From Deltaproteobacteria bacterium (GTDB lineage: Bacteria > Desulfobacterota > DSM-4660 > Desulfatiglandales > Desulfatiglandaceae), in the NCBI GenBank assembly GCA_019307645.1, contig JAFDJF010000232.1, forward strand, positions 1-10,169: a DNA stretch of 10,169 nt. The letters run 5' to 3'. A program made the translations under genes and the position numbers. Shown here piece by piece: positions 1-5,987 of the stretch (positions are counted from its first letter, which is position 1; every line of letters starts with the position of its first letter). A model generated the notes under the pieces. It was not told the DNA's origin, did no database searches, and was given only the letters and a program-made list of their open reading frames with translations.

Positions 1-3
1 TGA

Positions 4-414
4 TTATTTGTTCTGATCTTTAAGAAAATCCTTACAAAGATCAGGCACTGGTGCGGCTAATTCTCGAAGACGTGTTTCGTCCAGCATAAATCCATAGCCA
101 TGCATATGCATGTGACGAAAAAGTAGCAATTCAAGAAGTCCTTCAAACTGCGCATCTGAAACAATACCATTCTCTCTTGATTTCATTAGTAAATTCTTAT
201 GCCAGTTCTCATCCTTTTGCAATCTGACACCCGTATTTTGCAATTGGTAACGTATGATAGCCTCGATACCGGAATATATGTCTTGCAAAAGCGTGCCAAG
301 TGCGATGACCTCGTATTTTGAAAGATCTGTCTTTTCCAAGAGATGCTCAATCATTAACACTGTTTTTTCAATGTTCTTCCGTTCATCTTCTAAAAACGAA
401 TCTTTACCGCTCAT
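4..414 (-). CDS. hepT: HepT-like HEPN ribonuclease toxin
   Basis: This 136-residue, mainly helical protein is the likely toxin of a MntA/HepT (type VII) toxin-antitoxin pair. Family knowledge: HepT is a HEPN RNase that is silenced when its partner AMPylates a tyrosine in the R-X4-H-X-Y motif. Seen here: Arg100, His105 and Tyr107 fit that motif exactly, in a His- and Met-rich stretch, preceded by helices rich in Leu, Glu and Lys. A longer frame opens at 450, but I chose the ATG at 414 because it has a strong GGGGG Shine-Dalgarno about 9 bases upstream and leaves only an 11-base overlap with mntA, typical of translational coupling. The stop lies 3 bases from the window edge, so the gene is complete. 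The overlap means both proteins come from one transcript. Confidence is high for HEPN/HepT; activity is inferred. Confidence 0.85.
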   Translation of the reverse strand: MSGKDSFLEDERKNIEKTVLMIEHLLEKTDLSKYEVIALGTLLQDIYSGIEAIIRYQLQNTGVRLQKDENWHKNLLMKSRENGIVSDAQFEGLLELLLFRHMHMHGYGFMLDETRLRELAAPVPDLCKDFLKDQNK

Positions 415-676
415 AAATATTAACCCCCTTGACACGAATAATTGAAGCAATTGGAATATCCTGCGACAAGTCTACAAGGTCAACAGGCTTAGGAAGAGCC
501 ATAAAAAGACGGGCATAGAATTTGAAAAACAGCTCTGGTGAAATTCCCTCAACGGCCAAATCAATATCATGCGCAACAGAATCATCTTCAAGTGAAGATC
601 CAAAAAGCCATACTGCCTTCACATCAAACTCACGAGCACATTCCATGATCGTTTTTCTTATATCAGGTGAAATCAT
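404..676 (-). CDS. mntA: MntA-like minimal nucleotidyltransferase antitoxin
   Basis: A 90-residue minimal nucleotidyltransferase, the likely antitoxin of the overlapping hepT gene. In this family the enzyme transfers AMP from ATP to a HepT tyrosine and so neutralises the toxin. Seen here: Gly26-Ser27, then nine residues, then Asp37-x-Asp39, the metal-binding signature of the polymerase-beta fold, with Asp66 in a Val-Asp-Leu-Val-Asp strand as the likely third carboxylate. The length suits a minimal NTase. The ATG at 676 has an AAGGGGG Shine-Dalgarno about 10 bases upstream. The stop codon lies inside the start of hepT, so the order is antitoxin first, as usual for this system. No frame damage or missing catalytic residue is seen. 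The spacing between GS and DxD is one residue shorter than the ten most often quoted. Confidence 0.88.
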   Translation of the reverse strand: MISPDIRKTIMECAREFDVKAVWLFGSSLEDDSVAHDIDLAVEGISPELFFKFYARLFMALPKPVDLVDLSQDIPIASIIRVKGVNIYER

Positions 677-997
677 AAATAATTATCCCCCTTTCTTATC
701 AACCGGGATTATTAATAATAAACGGATTACTCTCATTGCCGTGTTTATCAATGGCTATAACTGAAACGCTTTTCGTTAAACCGGCCAGCTTAATCTCGCC
801 ATTGTCACCAATGATTGCCGGGAATGGACTGGTTGTATGTTTTTGCAACCTGTTTTCCCGTTTCCTTTTTCATATTTTGACACCCGCGCTGATAATGATA
901 AACCCCCGGGTGAATTCCTTTCCTGATTCAAAGCATAAATACATTCCTTATAATTTTGTAGGTGAATCAGCTTTCTTCCCTTCCTCCGTTTAGGGAA
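677..997. other. Gene-poor stretch between mntA and the SEC-C gene
   Basis: About 320 bases hold no convincing intact gene. Bases 699-848 on the minus strand carry a possible coding remnant (listed separately). Just upstream of mntA there is a perfect 12-base AT-rich palindrome, ATTATTAATAAT, at 708-719, about 31 bases before the mntA start. It could be an operator, but it could also be chance in AT-rich DNA. The mntA promoter should lie in this stretch; I could not pick a -35/-10 pair with acceptable spacing. No strong hairpin followed by a T-run was found to mark the end of the upstream SEC-C transcript. Confidence 0.5.
699..848 (-). pseudogene. Possible C-terminal remnant of a larger protein (Fn3-like tail)
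   Basis: An open stretch of 49 codons from a TTG at 848 to a TGA at 701-699. Its end reads SVSVIAIDKHGNESNPF, which resembles the last strand of fibronectin type III-like domains, where a 'DxxGNES' turn is common. There is no convincing start codon or Shine-Dalgarno, and the frame is closed by a TGA just upstream. This suggests the tail of a formerly longer, perhaps extracellular, protein rather than a gene in its own right. The resemblance is by eye only, and the stretch may simply be non-coding. Confidence 0.3.
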
Positions 998-1744
998 TCA
1001 GGGAATCGATGATTTTTCTTTTTTTCGCGCCCTCATTTCTTCAAGACCCAATAGCGGCCCATCGCTATATGTTTCATCAGGGAAATGTTCCTTGAAATAG
1101 TGATAATAATCCCATAATAGTTTTTTCGATCTGTCATTTTCATAAAATCCCAATATCATGCACAGTAGAGACACAACATATGCGTTTCTCTGATAATGTT
1201 CGATTATTTCAATTATTTCATTAGAGTAATCCTCCCCCGTCGCATGAATGATCTCTATAGCTATCTCTGCAAACGCACTGCGTTGCTGTTTTTGCAAACC
1301 TTTCATAATCAGGGGGATAGCGTCTTTTCTGCGCTCGAGCAATTTCATTTTTAATCTTACACGATTTAATTGATCCGGACCTTCGTTCAATATATTTATC
1401 AGTTCATTTATGTCATCAGTTTTTTCAATAAGAATGGCTTCATCCCTCCCACGGTTGATCAGTTGATTCGTTATTTTCGACACCTTGATCTCCAGTTCAG
1501 GCATCAGCAAGTTGCTGTATAAAAACCGAGGCGACGATATTTCATGTACGGTGTTCTTCTGAAAAAATGATTTGTTAATTGACGGGGCGCCATAATCAAT
1601 CATATTTCGTGATGGAAGAATGGAATGGGGAACCTTTGACTTACTGTGATTATTGAATATATTTTTCCCATAACAGCATTTTTTATACTTTTTCCCACTA
1701 CCGCAAGGGCAAGGGGCATTTCTGCCGACTTTTCTTTCCTTCAT
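998..1744 (-). CDS. SEC-C motif protein of unknown function
   Basis: A 248-residue protein that opens with a SEC-C zinc-binding motif: Cys12-x-Cys14 followed by Cys23-Cys24 in the usual [18 protein letters not shown] context. In SecA this motif binds zinc and contacts SecB, but it is widespread as a stand-alone module in uncharacterised proteins. A polar, low-complexity linker of roughly 40 residues follows, then a helical region (about 80-230) with repeating Leu/Ile patterns that could be HEAT-like. No signal peptide or membrane segment is seen. The ATG at 1744 has an AGAGGA Shine-Dalgarno with 9-base spacing. The gene lies 35 bases downstream of a 67-residue ORF and is probably cotranscribed with it. 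The function of the C-terminal part is not recognised. Confidence 0.8.
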   Translation of the reverse strand: MKERKVGRNAPCPCGSGKKYKKCCYGKNIFNNHSKSKVPHSILPSRNMIDYGAPSINKSFFQKNTVHEISSPRFLYSNLLMPELEIKVSKITNQLINRGRDEAILIEKTDDINELINILNEGPDQLNRVRLKMKLLERRKDAIPLIMKGLQKQQRSAFAEIAIEIIHATGEDYSNEIIEIIEHYQRNAYVVSLLCMILGFYENDRSKKLLWDYYHYFKEHFPDETYSDGPLLGLEEMRARKKEKSSIP

Positions 1745-1779
1745 CTGACTTGATCCTCTGTCTATTATATCGTAACTGC

Positions 1780-1983
1780 TCAGGTTATTAGCCTGAAGGC
1801 TACCGATGTCCCTCCTCCAATGGCAAAAACCTCCTTTGCTTTTTCAAGAATAATATCAGACTCAAAGGGGGAACAATATGTGCCATCCGTAATAAGATTG
1901 GCAAAAAGTCGTTCCAAGATCTTGATGTTCAAACGAGCTTCATGTAATTCTTTTTGATGGGCGTATGTCTGTATCATGGGCAT
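1780..1983 (-). CDS. Small hypothetical protein, 67 residues
   Basis: A short helical ORF with an ATG at 1983 and a good Shine-Dalgarno (GAAAGG, about 5 bases away). It has two amphipathic stretches (roughly residues 8-33 and 41-53) and then a Gly-rich tail that looks abrupt. The middle, with a Ser-Pro turn followed by Glu/Ile/Leu/Lys-rich helix, faintly recalls the N-terminus of DUF1670-type proteins, which are much longer. If that is right, this is a truncated gene, but I cannot establish it by eye. It is followed 35 bases later by the SEC-C gene, suggesting one transcript. About 170 bases upstream (1984-2152) are non-coding and should hold the promoter. Confidence 0.5.
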   Translation of the reverse strand: MPMIQTYAHQKELHEARLNIKILERLFANLITDGTYCSPFESDIILEKAKEVFAIGGGTSVAFRLIT

Positions 1984-2152
1984 ATCATCCTTTCTGAAAT
2001 TGTGGGGTCTCTTATAAAGGTGATCCTTGTGTCGGAAAACCCAAAGATACTACCACAAATTTGCCCTACCGGACAGACGCCCTAATCGGAAATAACAAAA
2101 GGCCGCCAATGTTTTTTCTTAGATTTTCAAGGGCGTTATATAAGATTCCTTT

Positions 2153-2884
2153 TTAAAAAAAACCTTCTTTTTCCCACAGGATCGTCTTTATTCGCTTCTT
2201 GATTCGATAGGAGAATTGTGGCGATTCGAGCATTGGCGTCAGGGCCTCTTCGGCAATATCCGCTGACGATTGCTCAAAAAAACGGAAAACAGCAGTGTAC
2301 CAGCCCCGTGTTGTGTTGTTTGATGGAGTGCGAAAGAGATCTTTTACCAACAAACGCGCAAGCTTAGACTGATCTTCCCGGGAAATGGTCAGATGTCTTA
2401 AGATTTCCACCCTGAAATGAGTGTCTTCCACATTCTCAGGGCAAGGCAATGCTTCAAGAAAGGAGCAAAGGCCGTCAAACGCGGCTTTATTGCCCAAAGA
2501 GATTAAGACGCCAAGGCTCTTAACTGCATTTTTTTGCTGTTCAGGAGTATTTGCCTTGTTCAAATCTTCCAGGTTTCCTTCAACCGGCAGGTTTGCCCAG
2601 TCGGTCGTGTCAAAGAATTCTTCAATAATATCGGCGAATTCTTCCGGTACCTGATCAACTATTTCCGCTGGATCAAACTCGGGGCATGCCTTATGATCCC
2701 AGGGAAAACGGTTTTCCTCCACAAGATGCAGGCAACGGGAAAAATCCTGATCCTCAAGCAGTTCATCTAGATAAGACTCAAACACAGGATCATTCAAACA
2801 AATCGCAAGTTCGCCTCCACCCGGCTCAGAAGGAAAACTGTAGTTACAGTTACCACAGATTCTCTCCAACTCCTCGGAAGTCAT
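2153..2884 (-). CDS. Cys-rich N-terminus plus helical repeat protein, function unknown
   Basis: A 243-residue acidic protein in two parts. The first 70 residues carry Cys10-x-x-Cys13, Cys29, Cys51 and Cys67, spaced like a small zinc- or iron-sulfur-binding module, with conserved-looking Leu-Asn-Asp-Pro and Cys-Pro-Glu-Phe segments. After an acidic linker, residues about 110-240 form helical pairs resembling HEAT-type repeats. There is no signal peptide or membrane segment. The ATG at 2884 is well supported by TAGGAG 8 bases upstream. The gene stands 56 bases downstream of the vapC remnant. I do not recognise the family. The architecture (metal-binding head plus helical repeats) loosely parallels the SEC-C protein about 400 bases further on, but no homology between them is claimed. 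Confidence 0.75.
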   Translation of the reverse strand: MTSEELERICGNCNYSFPSEPGGGELAICLNDPVFESYLDELLEDQDFSRCLHLVEENRFPWDHKACPEFDPAEIVDQVPEEFADIIEEFFDTTDWANLPVEGNLEDLNKANTPEQQKNAVKSLGVLISLGNKAAFDGLCSFLEALPCPENVEDTHFRVEILRHLTISREDQSKLARLLVKDLFRTPSNNTTRGWYTAVFRFFEQSSADIAEEALTPMLESPQFSYRIKKRIKTILWEKEGFF

Positions 2885-2940
2885 ATGTATTGCTCCTAAC
2901 TGTAAATGAATTTTTTGATATGATGCGCTTTCTTGAGAAA

Positions 2941-3150
2941 TTACGACACGAACGGATTGCTGATAGCCAGGTTATCGATTTGAAGACCATCCTGAAGGTC
3001 TTCTGAAAGGATCTGAACGCAACCAGCCATGTTGGCGGCTTGAACAATGAGAGCGTCCTAAAAAGAAAGCATGTACTTTCTATGGACGCGAATTGCTGTA
3101 ACAATTGAATAGATAAAGATGTTTGTATCCAGAAAAATTTTATCTGTCAT
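2941..3150 (-). pseudogene. vapC: VapC-type PIN-domain toxin, degenerate
   Basis: A single reading frame of 70 codons contains both ends of a PIN-domain ribonuclease but not its middle. The first 16 codons (from the ATG at 3150) read MTDKIFLDTNIFIYSI, with the first catalytic Asp at position 8. They run directly into VTAIRVHRKYMLSF, which normally lies some 70 residues later. A TAG at 3060-3058 replaces the conserved Trp of the family's Ser-Phe-Trp-Asp-Ala-Leu motif. The frame then continues as DALIVQAANMAGC and a Ser-Glu-Asp-Leu-Gln-Asp-Gly motif to a normal stop at 2943-2941. PIN toxins are usually about 130-140 residues; 69 codons remain here. The core acidic residues are lost, so no active toxin is expected. 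The neighbouring antitoxin is intact. Confidence 0.85.
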
Positions 3151-3237
3151 GGCAATTACTCAGGTTCAAAGTTCCATGGTTTCCGGCCACAGGCGGAACA
3201 ACCCTGAACTGTGAACCTGATAACCAGAGTAATTACC
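3151..3237. repeat. Long imperfect palindrome between vapB and the vapC remnant
   Basis: The left arm (3151-3174) reads GGCAATTACTC then AGGTTCAAAGTTC. The reverse complement of the right arm (about 3206-3237) reads GGTAATTACTC, an 8-base bulge, then AGGTTCACAGTTC. That gives 22 matches in 24 aligned bases, enclosing a loop of about 30 bases. The element overlaps the vapB stop codon and abuts the vapC start codon. It could be a palindromic repeat element inserted between the two genes, or an RNA hairpin or terminator. No T-run follows, so an intrinsic terminator is unlikely. Confidence 0.6.
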
Positions 3238-3463
3238 TTTCATGAATCTCTTCTCTGGTCCAAGTCTTTTTTCCTACTTTTGCGTTGGTCTTTTGAACAA
3301 AGGCGTCCAACCCCTTAAGGGCGGCTTCGCGATTAAAGTCGCCAGCCACAAATTGCTCAATTCTTTGTTTTACGACAGCATTGATGGATGTCTTTTTCAG
3401 AAATGCCAGACGCCGCGCCTTTTCCAATAGCGCATCATCAATTTTCAGTGTAATATTGGCCAC
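3233..3463 (-). CDS. vapB: VapB-like antitoxin
   Basis: A 76-residue protein with an N-terminal ribbon-helix-helix-like segment: strand NITLKID, then a helix, a turn with Lys-Thr-Ser-Ile-Asn, and a second helix. A polar Lys/Arg-rich tail follows, as in antitoxins that pair with PIN-domain toxins. Such proteins bind the toxin and repress their own promoter as dimers. An in-frame TTG lies at 3499, but I chose the GTG at 3463: it has AGAGG 8 bases upstream, and the family homology starts there. The gene is 46 bases downstream of merR. Its partner, the PIN toxin immediately downstream, is broken, so this is now probably a solitary antitoxin. The stop codon lies inside a long palindrome. Confidence 0.75.
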   Translation of the reverse strand: MANITLKIDDALLEKARRLAFLKKTSINAVVKQRIEQFVAGDFNREAALKGLDAFVQKTNAKVGKKTWTREEIHER

Positions 3464-3509
3464 TTCCGGAACCTCTAATTTTAAATGAGTAACAAGCAAC
3501 CTGAAAATA

Positions 3510-3836
3510 TTACGTCAGTATTTCCAGAATCTCGCGCAATTCTTCTCTGATGCTTTCCAGGGATTGGCGACTAAGGCTGGTCTTATCATCTTTTTTTTGT
3601 CTCAAACGGCGTTTGGCGCCCTCAATGGTCATTTTCTCCTCGTAAAGGAGCCTTTTTATCTCAAGAAGGGTTTCCAGGTCTTTTTTCTGATATGTCCGCT
3701 GCTTTGAATCTGCCCTTTGCGGCTTAAGCTGAGGGAATTCACTCTCCCAGTATCTCAGGACATAGGGTTCAACACCAATAATACTGCTGGCTTCGCCAAT
3801 ACGGAAATACCGCTTGTCTTCAGAAATCTGGACCAT
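3510..3836 (-). CDS. MerR-family transcriptional regulator
   Basis: A 108-residue MerR-type DNA-binding protein. Residues about 10-80 form the winged helix: the YFRIGEAS start, the recognition-helix region with VLRYWESEFP, and a wing with Arg-Thr-Tyr. A Lys/Arg/Glu-rich helix follows to the C-terminus, probably a dimerisation coiled coil. No ligand-binding domain and no metal-binding cysteines are present. The ATG at 3836 is only 2 bases after the pheT stop, and its GGGAGG Shine-Dalgarno lies within the last pheT codons, so the two genes are translationally coupled. A short MerR gene directly after pheT is, from memory, a recurrent arrangement in Desulfobacterota. Its target is unknown. Confidence 0.9.
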   Translation of the reverse strand: MVQISEDKRYFRIGEASSIIGVEPYVLRYWESEFPQLKPQRADSKQRTYQKKDLETLLEIKRLLYEEKMTIEGAKRRLRQKKDDKTSLSRQSLESIREELREILEILT

Positions 3837-3838
3837 CT

Positions 3839-5143
3839 TTAGCCCTCCCTCAGTTTTCCTCCTGTCTTTTGCCTTATCTTGTCAATAATGGAATCGTGAA
3901 GCTGGTTTATTTCCCCGCCATCCAACGTCCCGTCTTTTGACCTGTAACAAAGTCTGAAGGCCAGCGCCTTTTCAAATGGGTTCAGTTTTTTCCCCTGGTA
4001 CAAATCAAAGACATGAACGGATTCAAGTAAGTCACCACCTTTTTGCTTTATGATTTCTACAATCCCGGCACTTTCTATCTCTTGATTCACGAGCAACGAA
4101 ATATCCCTGTACACGGCGGGAAATCTGGCAAAAGATCGAAATGCCCTGGTCCTGGGAATCTTTTCCAGAAGAGCCCCAACATCAATTTCAAAGATGTAGG
4201 CACTTTCTTCGTTCATTTCATATGCCTCCATCACCTTTGGCGATATCCGGCCGACCTGCCCAATAAGAGAACCTGAGCCATAGACTCCAGCTGAAATCTC
4301 CGGATCATAACCCGGCAAACCGGTCTGCCCTTGAAAGTCAATTTCTTCTAAACCCAGACCTGTCAGCAGGGCTTCAAGGGCACCCTTGATATCGAAAAAG
4401 TCCACGCTTCTCTCATCTCCGACCCAGGTCTTTTGTTGATAAAGACCGGTCATCACTGCAGCCAGACAGATCTTCTCATGAGGCTGCTGGTCTTCCCCTC
4501 TTTGAAAAAACACCTTTCCCCACTCGAAAAGTCTCAGATCTTTCTCGTCATGGGAGACATTGTTTTTTACGGTGCCTAAGAGCCCGGGAATCAAAGAAGT
4601 TCGCATGACAGACTGCTCAACCGTCAGGGGATTCAAAAGCTGGACAAATGACCTCAAAGGGCTGCCTTCTTCTGCATCCAATATGTCGGCAGAATCCGGA
4701 GAAATAAAACTATAGGTAATAATTTCGCTGAAACCAAGCCCAACCATAATTGTTCTTATCCGCTCACGGAGGACGAGCTCAGGCGCCACACCAATCTGGT
4801 CAGGCCTGACCCTTATATTTGTAACTCTGAGGCCTATATCCGGAGGCGTGTATTGCTTTGGGTAATTGTCGATGACACCCGAGGCAATCGAGCCGCCTGC
4901 CAGACGGGAGATAAGAGACATGGCCCGTTTCAGGGCGGTTGTAACCCCCTCGATGTCAGCGCCCCTTTCAAAACGATAAGAGGCCTCTGTTAATAATCCA
5001 AGTCGCTTTGAACCCCTTCGAATGGTCACCGGATCAAAAAAGGCGCTCTCCAGCAGGACATCTCTGGTCCCCGCAAAAATTTCAGAGTTAAGCCCGCCCA
5101 TTATTCCCGCCAGGGCCACTGCCCGCTCTCCGTCACAAATCAT
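3839..5143 (-). CDS. pheT: Phenylalanyl-tRNA synthetase beta subunit, C-terminal part (disrupted gene)
   Basis: This is the downstream part of PheT, the beta subunit that with PheS charges tRNA-Phe. Residues 1-100 complete the B3/B4 editing domain (ICDGERAVALAG onward). Residues about 115-330 are the catalytic-like core, and about 340-433 the FDX-ACB anticodon-binding domain. Between Asn109 and Ile110 (about 4814-4822) the sequence jumps from the start of the B5 domain to the region before Glu-Ile-Ile-Thr-Tyr-Ser-Phe. By recalled comparison with E. coli PheT, about 66 residues are missing in frame. The ATG at 5143 has no Shine-Dalgarno and is internal to the family; homology in this frame already starts at 5149. 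I regard this as the 3' part of one broken gene. Adding both missing segments gives about 808 residues, the usual size. Confidence 0.85.
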   Translation of the reverse strand: MICDGERAVALAGIMGGLNSEIFAGTRDVLLESAFFDPVTIRRGSKRLGLLTEASYRFERGADIEGVTTALKRAMSLISRLAGGSIASGVIDNYPKQYTPPDIGLRVTNIRVRPDQIGVAPELVLRERIRTIMVGLGFSEIITYSFISPDSADILDAEEGSPLRSFVQLLNPLTVEQSVMRTSLIPGLLGTVKNNVSHDEKDLRLFEWGKVFFQRGEDQQPHEKICLAAVMTGLYQQKTWVGDERSVDFFDIKGALEALLTGLGLEEIDFQGQTGLPGYDPEISAGVYGSGSLIGQVGRISPKVMEAYEMNEESAYIFEIDVGALLEKIPRTRAFRSFARFPAVYRDISLLVNQEIESAGIVEIIKQKGGDLLESVHVFDLYQGKKLNPFEKALAFRLCYRSKDGTLDGGEINQLHDSIIDKIRQKTGGKLREG

Positions 5144-5148
5144 GAGGG

Positions 5149-5973
5149 TTAATCAAAGGCATGCAGGGGCTGGCCCAATTCCAGCAGTACATAGTTTGTC
5201 ACATCCACGATGCTATTGATGCTTCTTATTCCAGACAGGAACAGTCGATATCGCATCCAGAATGGAGACGGACCCATCTCAACACCCTGAATCACACCGG
5301 CGGCATAACGGGGACAACCCGCCACATCATCAATCGTAACGCTTGTGAGGTTTTTTATCGGGGTATCGCCCTCTTCTATTTCTATCTTCGGCCGCTTAAG
5401 GCGTTGACCTGTAATCGCAGCAATTTCTCTTGCAACACCCAGCACGCTGGCCCAATCAGGACGATTGGGGGTAATAGACAGATCAAACACCCAGTCGGAA
5501 AGTGAAAGAGGGTCGAGCACGGAGGCCGAAAAAGATAAAGGGGTCCCCGGATCAAGATTGGGAGGAAGGATCATGATGCCGGTGTGATCATCGGTCAGGC
5601 CCATCTCATCTTCCGCAAGGAGCATCCCTTTCGAAAGAACTCCCCTGAGTTTGCTTTCTTTAATGACCGTGCCATTCGGAAGCTTTACACCCACAGGGGA
5701 AAAAGGGACCAGCGTTCCGACTTCAAGGTTAGGGGCTCCACATACCACCTGGACCCTGTCTTTGCCGGTATCTATCTGACACACGAACAACCTGTCAGCC
5801 TTGGGGTGGGGTTCAAACTCCAGGATCCTTGCCGCCACAATACCATCAAGCGACTGTCCTGCCGGTTCGATACCTTCCACCTCCAATCCTGCCATGGTCA
5901 GAAGATGGCCCAGTTCATCGGGCATCATGTCTATATCTATATAGTCTTTCAACCAGTTTAAACTTACTTTCAT
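5149..5973 (-). CDS. pheT: Phenylalanyl-tRNA synthetase beta subunit, N-terminal part (disrupted gene)
   Basis: The upstream 274 residues of PheT. Residues 1-38 form the B1 start with Asn-Trp-Leu-Lys. Residues about 40-150 are the tRNA-binding (EMAP-like) domain, with PHPKADRL and CGAPN motifs. From about 165 the B3/B4 domain begins (SITPNRPD). The frame ends just after the family motif LGQPLHAFD at a TAA (5151-5149). In intact PheT about 32 more residues lead to TLxICD, which here begins in another frame only 2 bases after the Asp codon. The simplest reading is a deletion of about 94 nt, which also shifts the frame. The ATG at 5973 lies 14 bases after the pheS stop, with only a weak Shine-Dalgarno. 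On its own this fragment cannot form the catalytic interface with PheS. Confidence 0.88.
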   Translation of the reverse strand: MKVSLNWLKDYIDIDMMPDELGHLLTMAGLEVEGIEPAGQSLDGIVAARILEFEPHPKADRLFVCQIDTGKDRVQVVCGAPNLEVGTLVPFSPVGVKLPNGTVIKESKLRGVLSKGMLLAEDEMGLTDDHTGIMILPPNLDPGTPLSFSASVLDPLSLSDWVFDLSITPNRPDWASVLGVAREIAAITGQRLKRPKIEIEEGDTPIKNLTSVTIDDVAGCPRYAAGVIQGVEMGPSPFWMRYRLFLSGIRSINSIVDVTNYVLLELGQPLHAFD

Positions 5974-5987
5974 GGGTAATACTCAAT

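Noticed and set aside
4..450. Longer HepT start at 450
   Set aside because: It would overlap mntA by 47 bases and lacks a ribosome-binding site, whereas the ATG at 414 has a strong one.
736..993. Plus-strand 85-residue open frame in the gap upstream of mntA
   Set aside because: No Shine-Dalgarno and an unlike-protein composition; opposite strand to every real gene here. It overlaps the more protein-like minus-strand remnant.
1780..1983. Assignment of the 67-residue ORF to DUF1670
   Set aside because: The resemblance is a vague helical pattern only; no diagnostic residues can be named.
2077..2136. Inverted repeat ACGCCCT / AGGGCGT upstream of the 67-residue ORF
   Set aside because: Only 7 bases with a 46-base loop; expected by chance at this scale and not followed by a T-run.
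2850..3104. Minus-strand 84-residue open frame over the vapC remnant
   Set aside because: It is out of frame with the PIN motifs, has a Phe/Ser/Arg-rich composition without family features, and overlaps the start of the well-supported 243-residue gene.
3233..3499. Longer VapB start at the TTG 3499
   Set aside because: The extra 12 residues precede the ribbon-helix-helix segment and do not look like the family; GTG 3463 has a better Shine-Dalgarno.
5141..5151. Programmed frameshift or natural split PheT
   Set aside because: There is no slippery sequence at the junction, and the missing residues cannot be restored by any frame change. The second fragment also lacks a ribosome-binding site.
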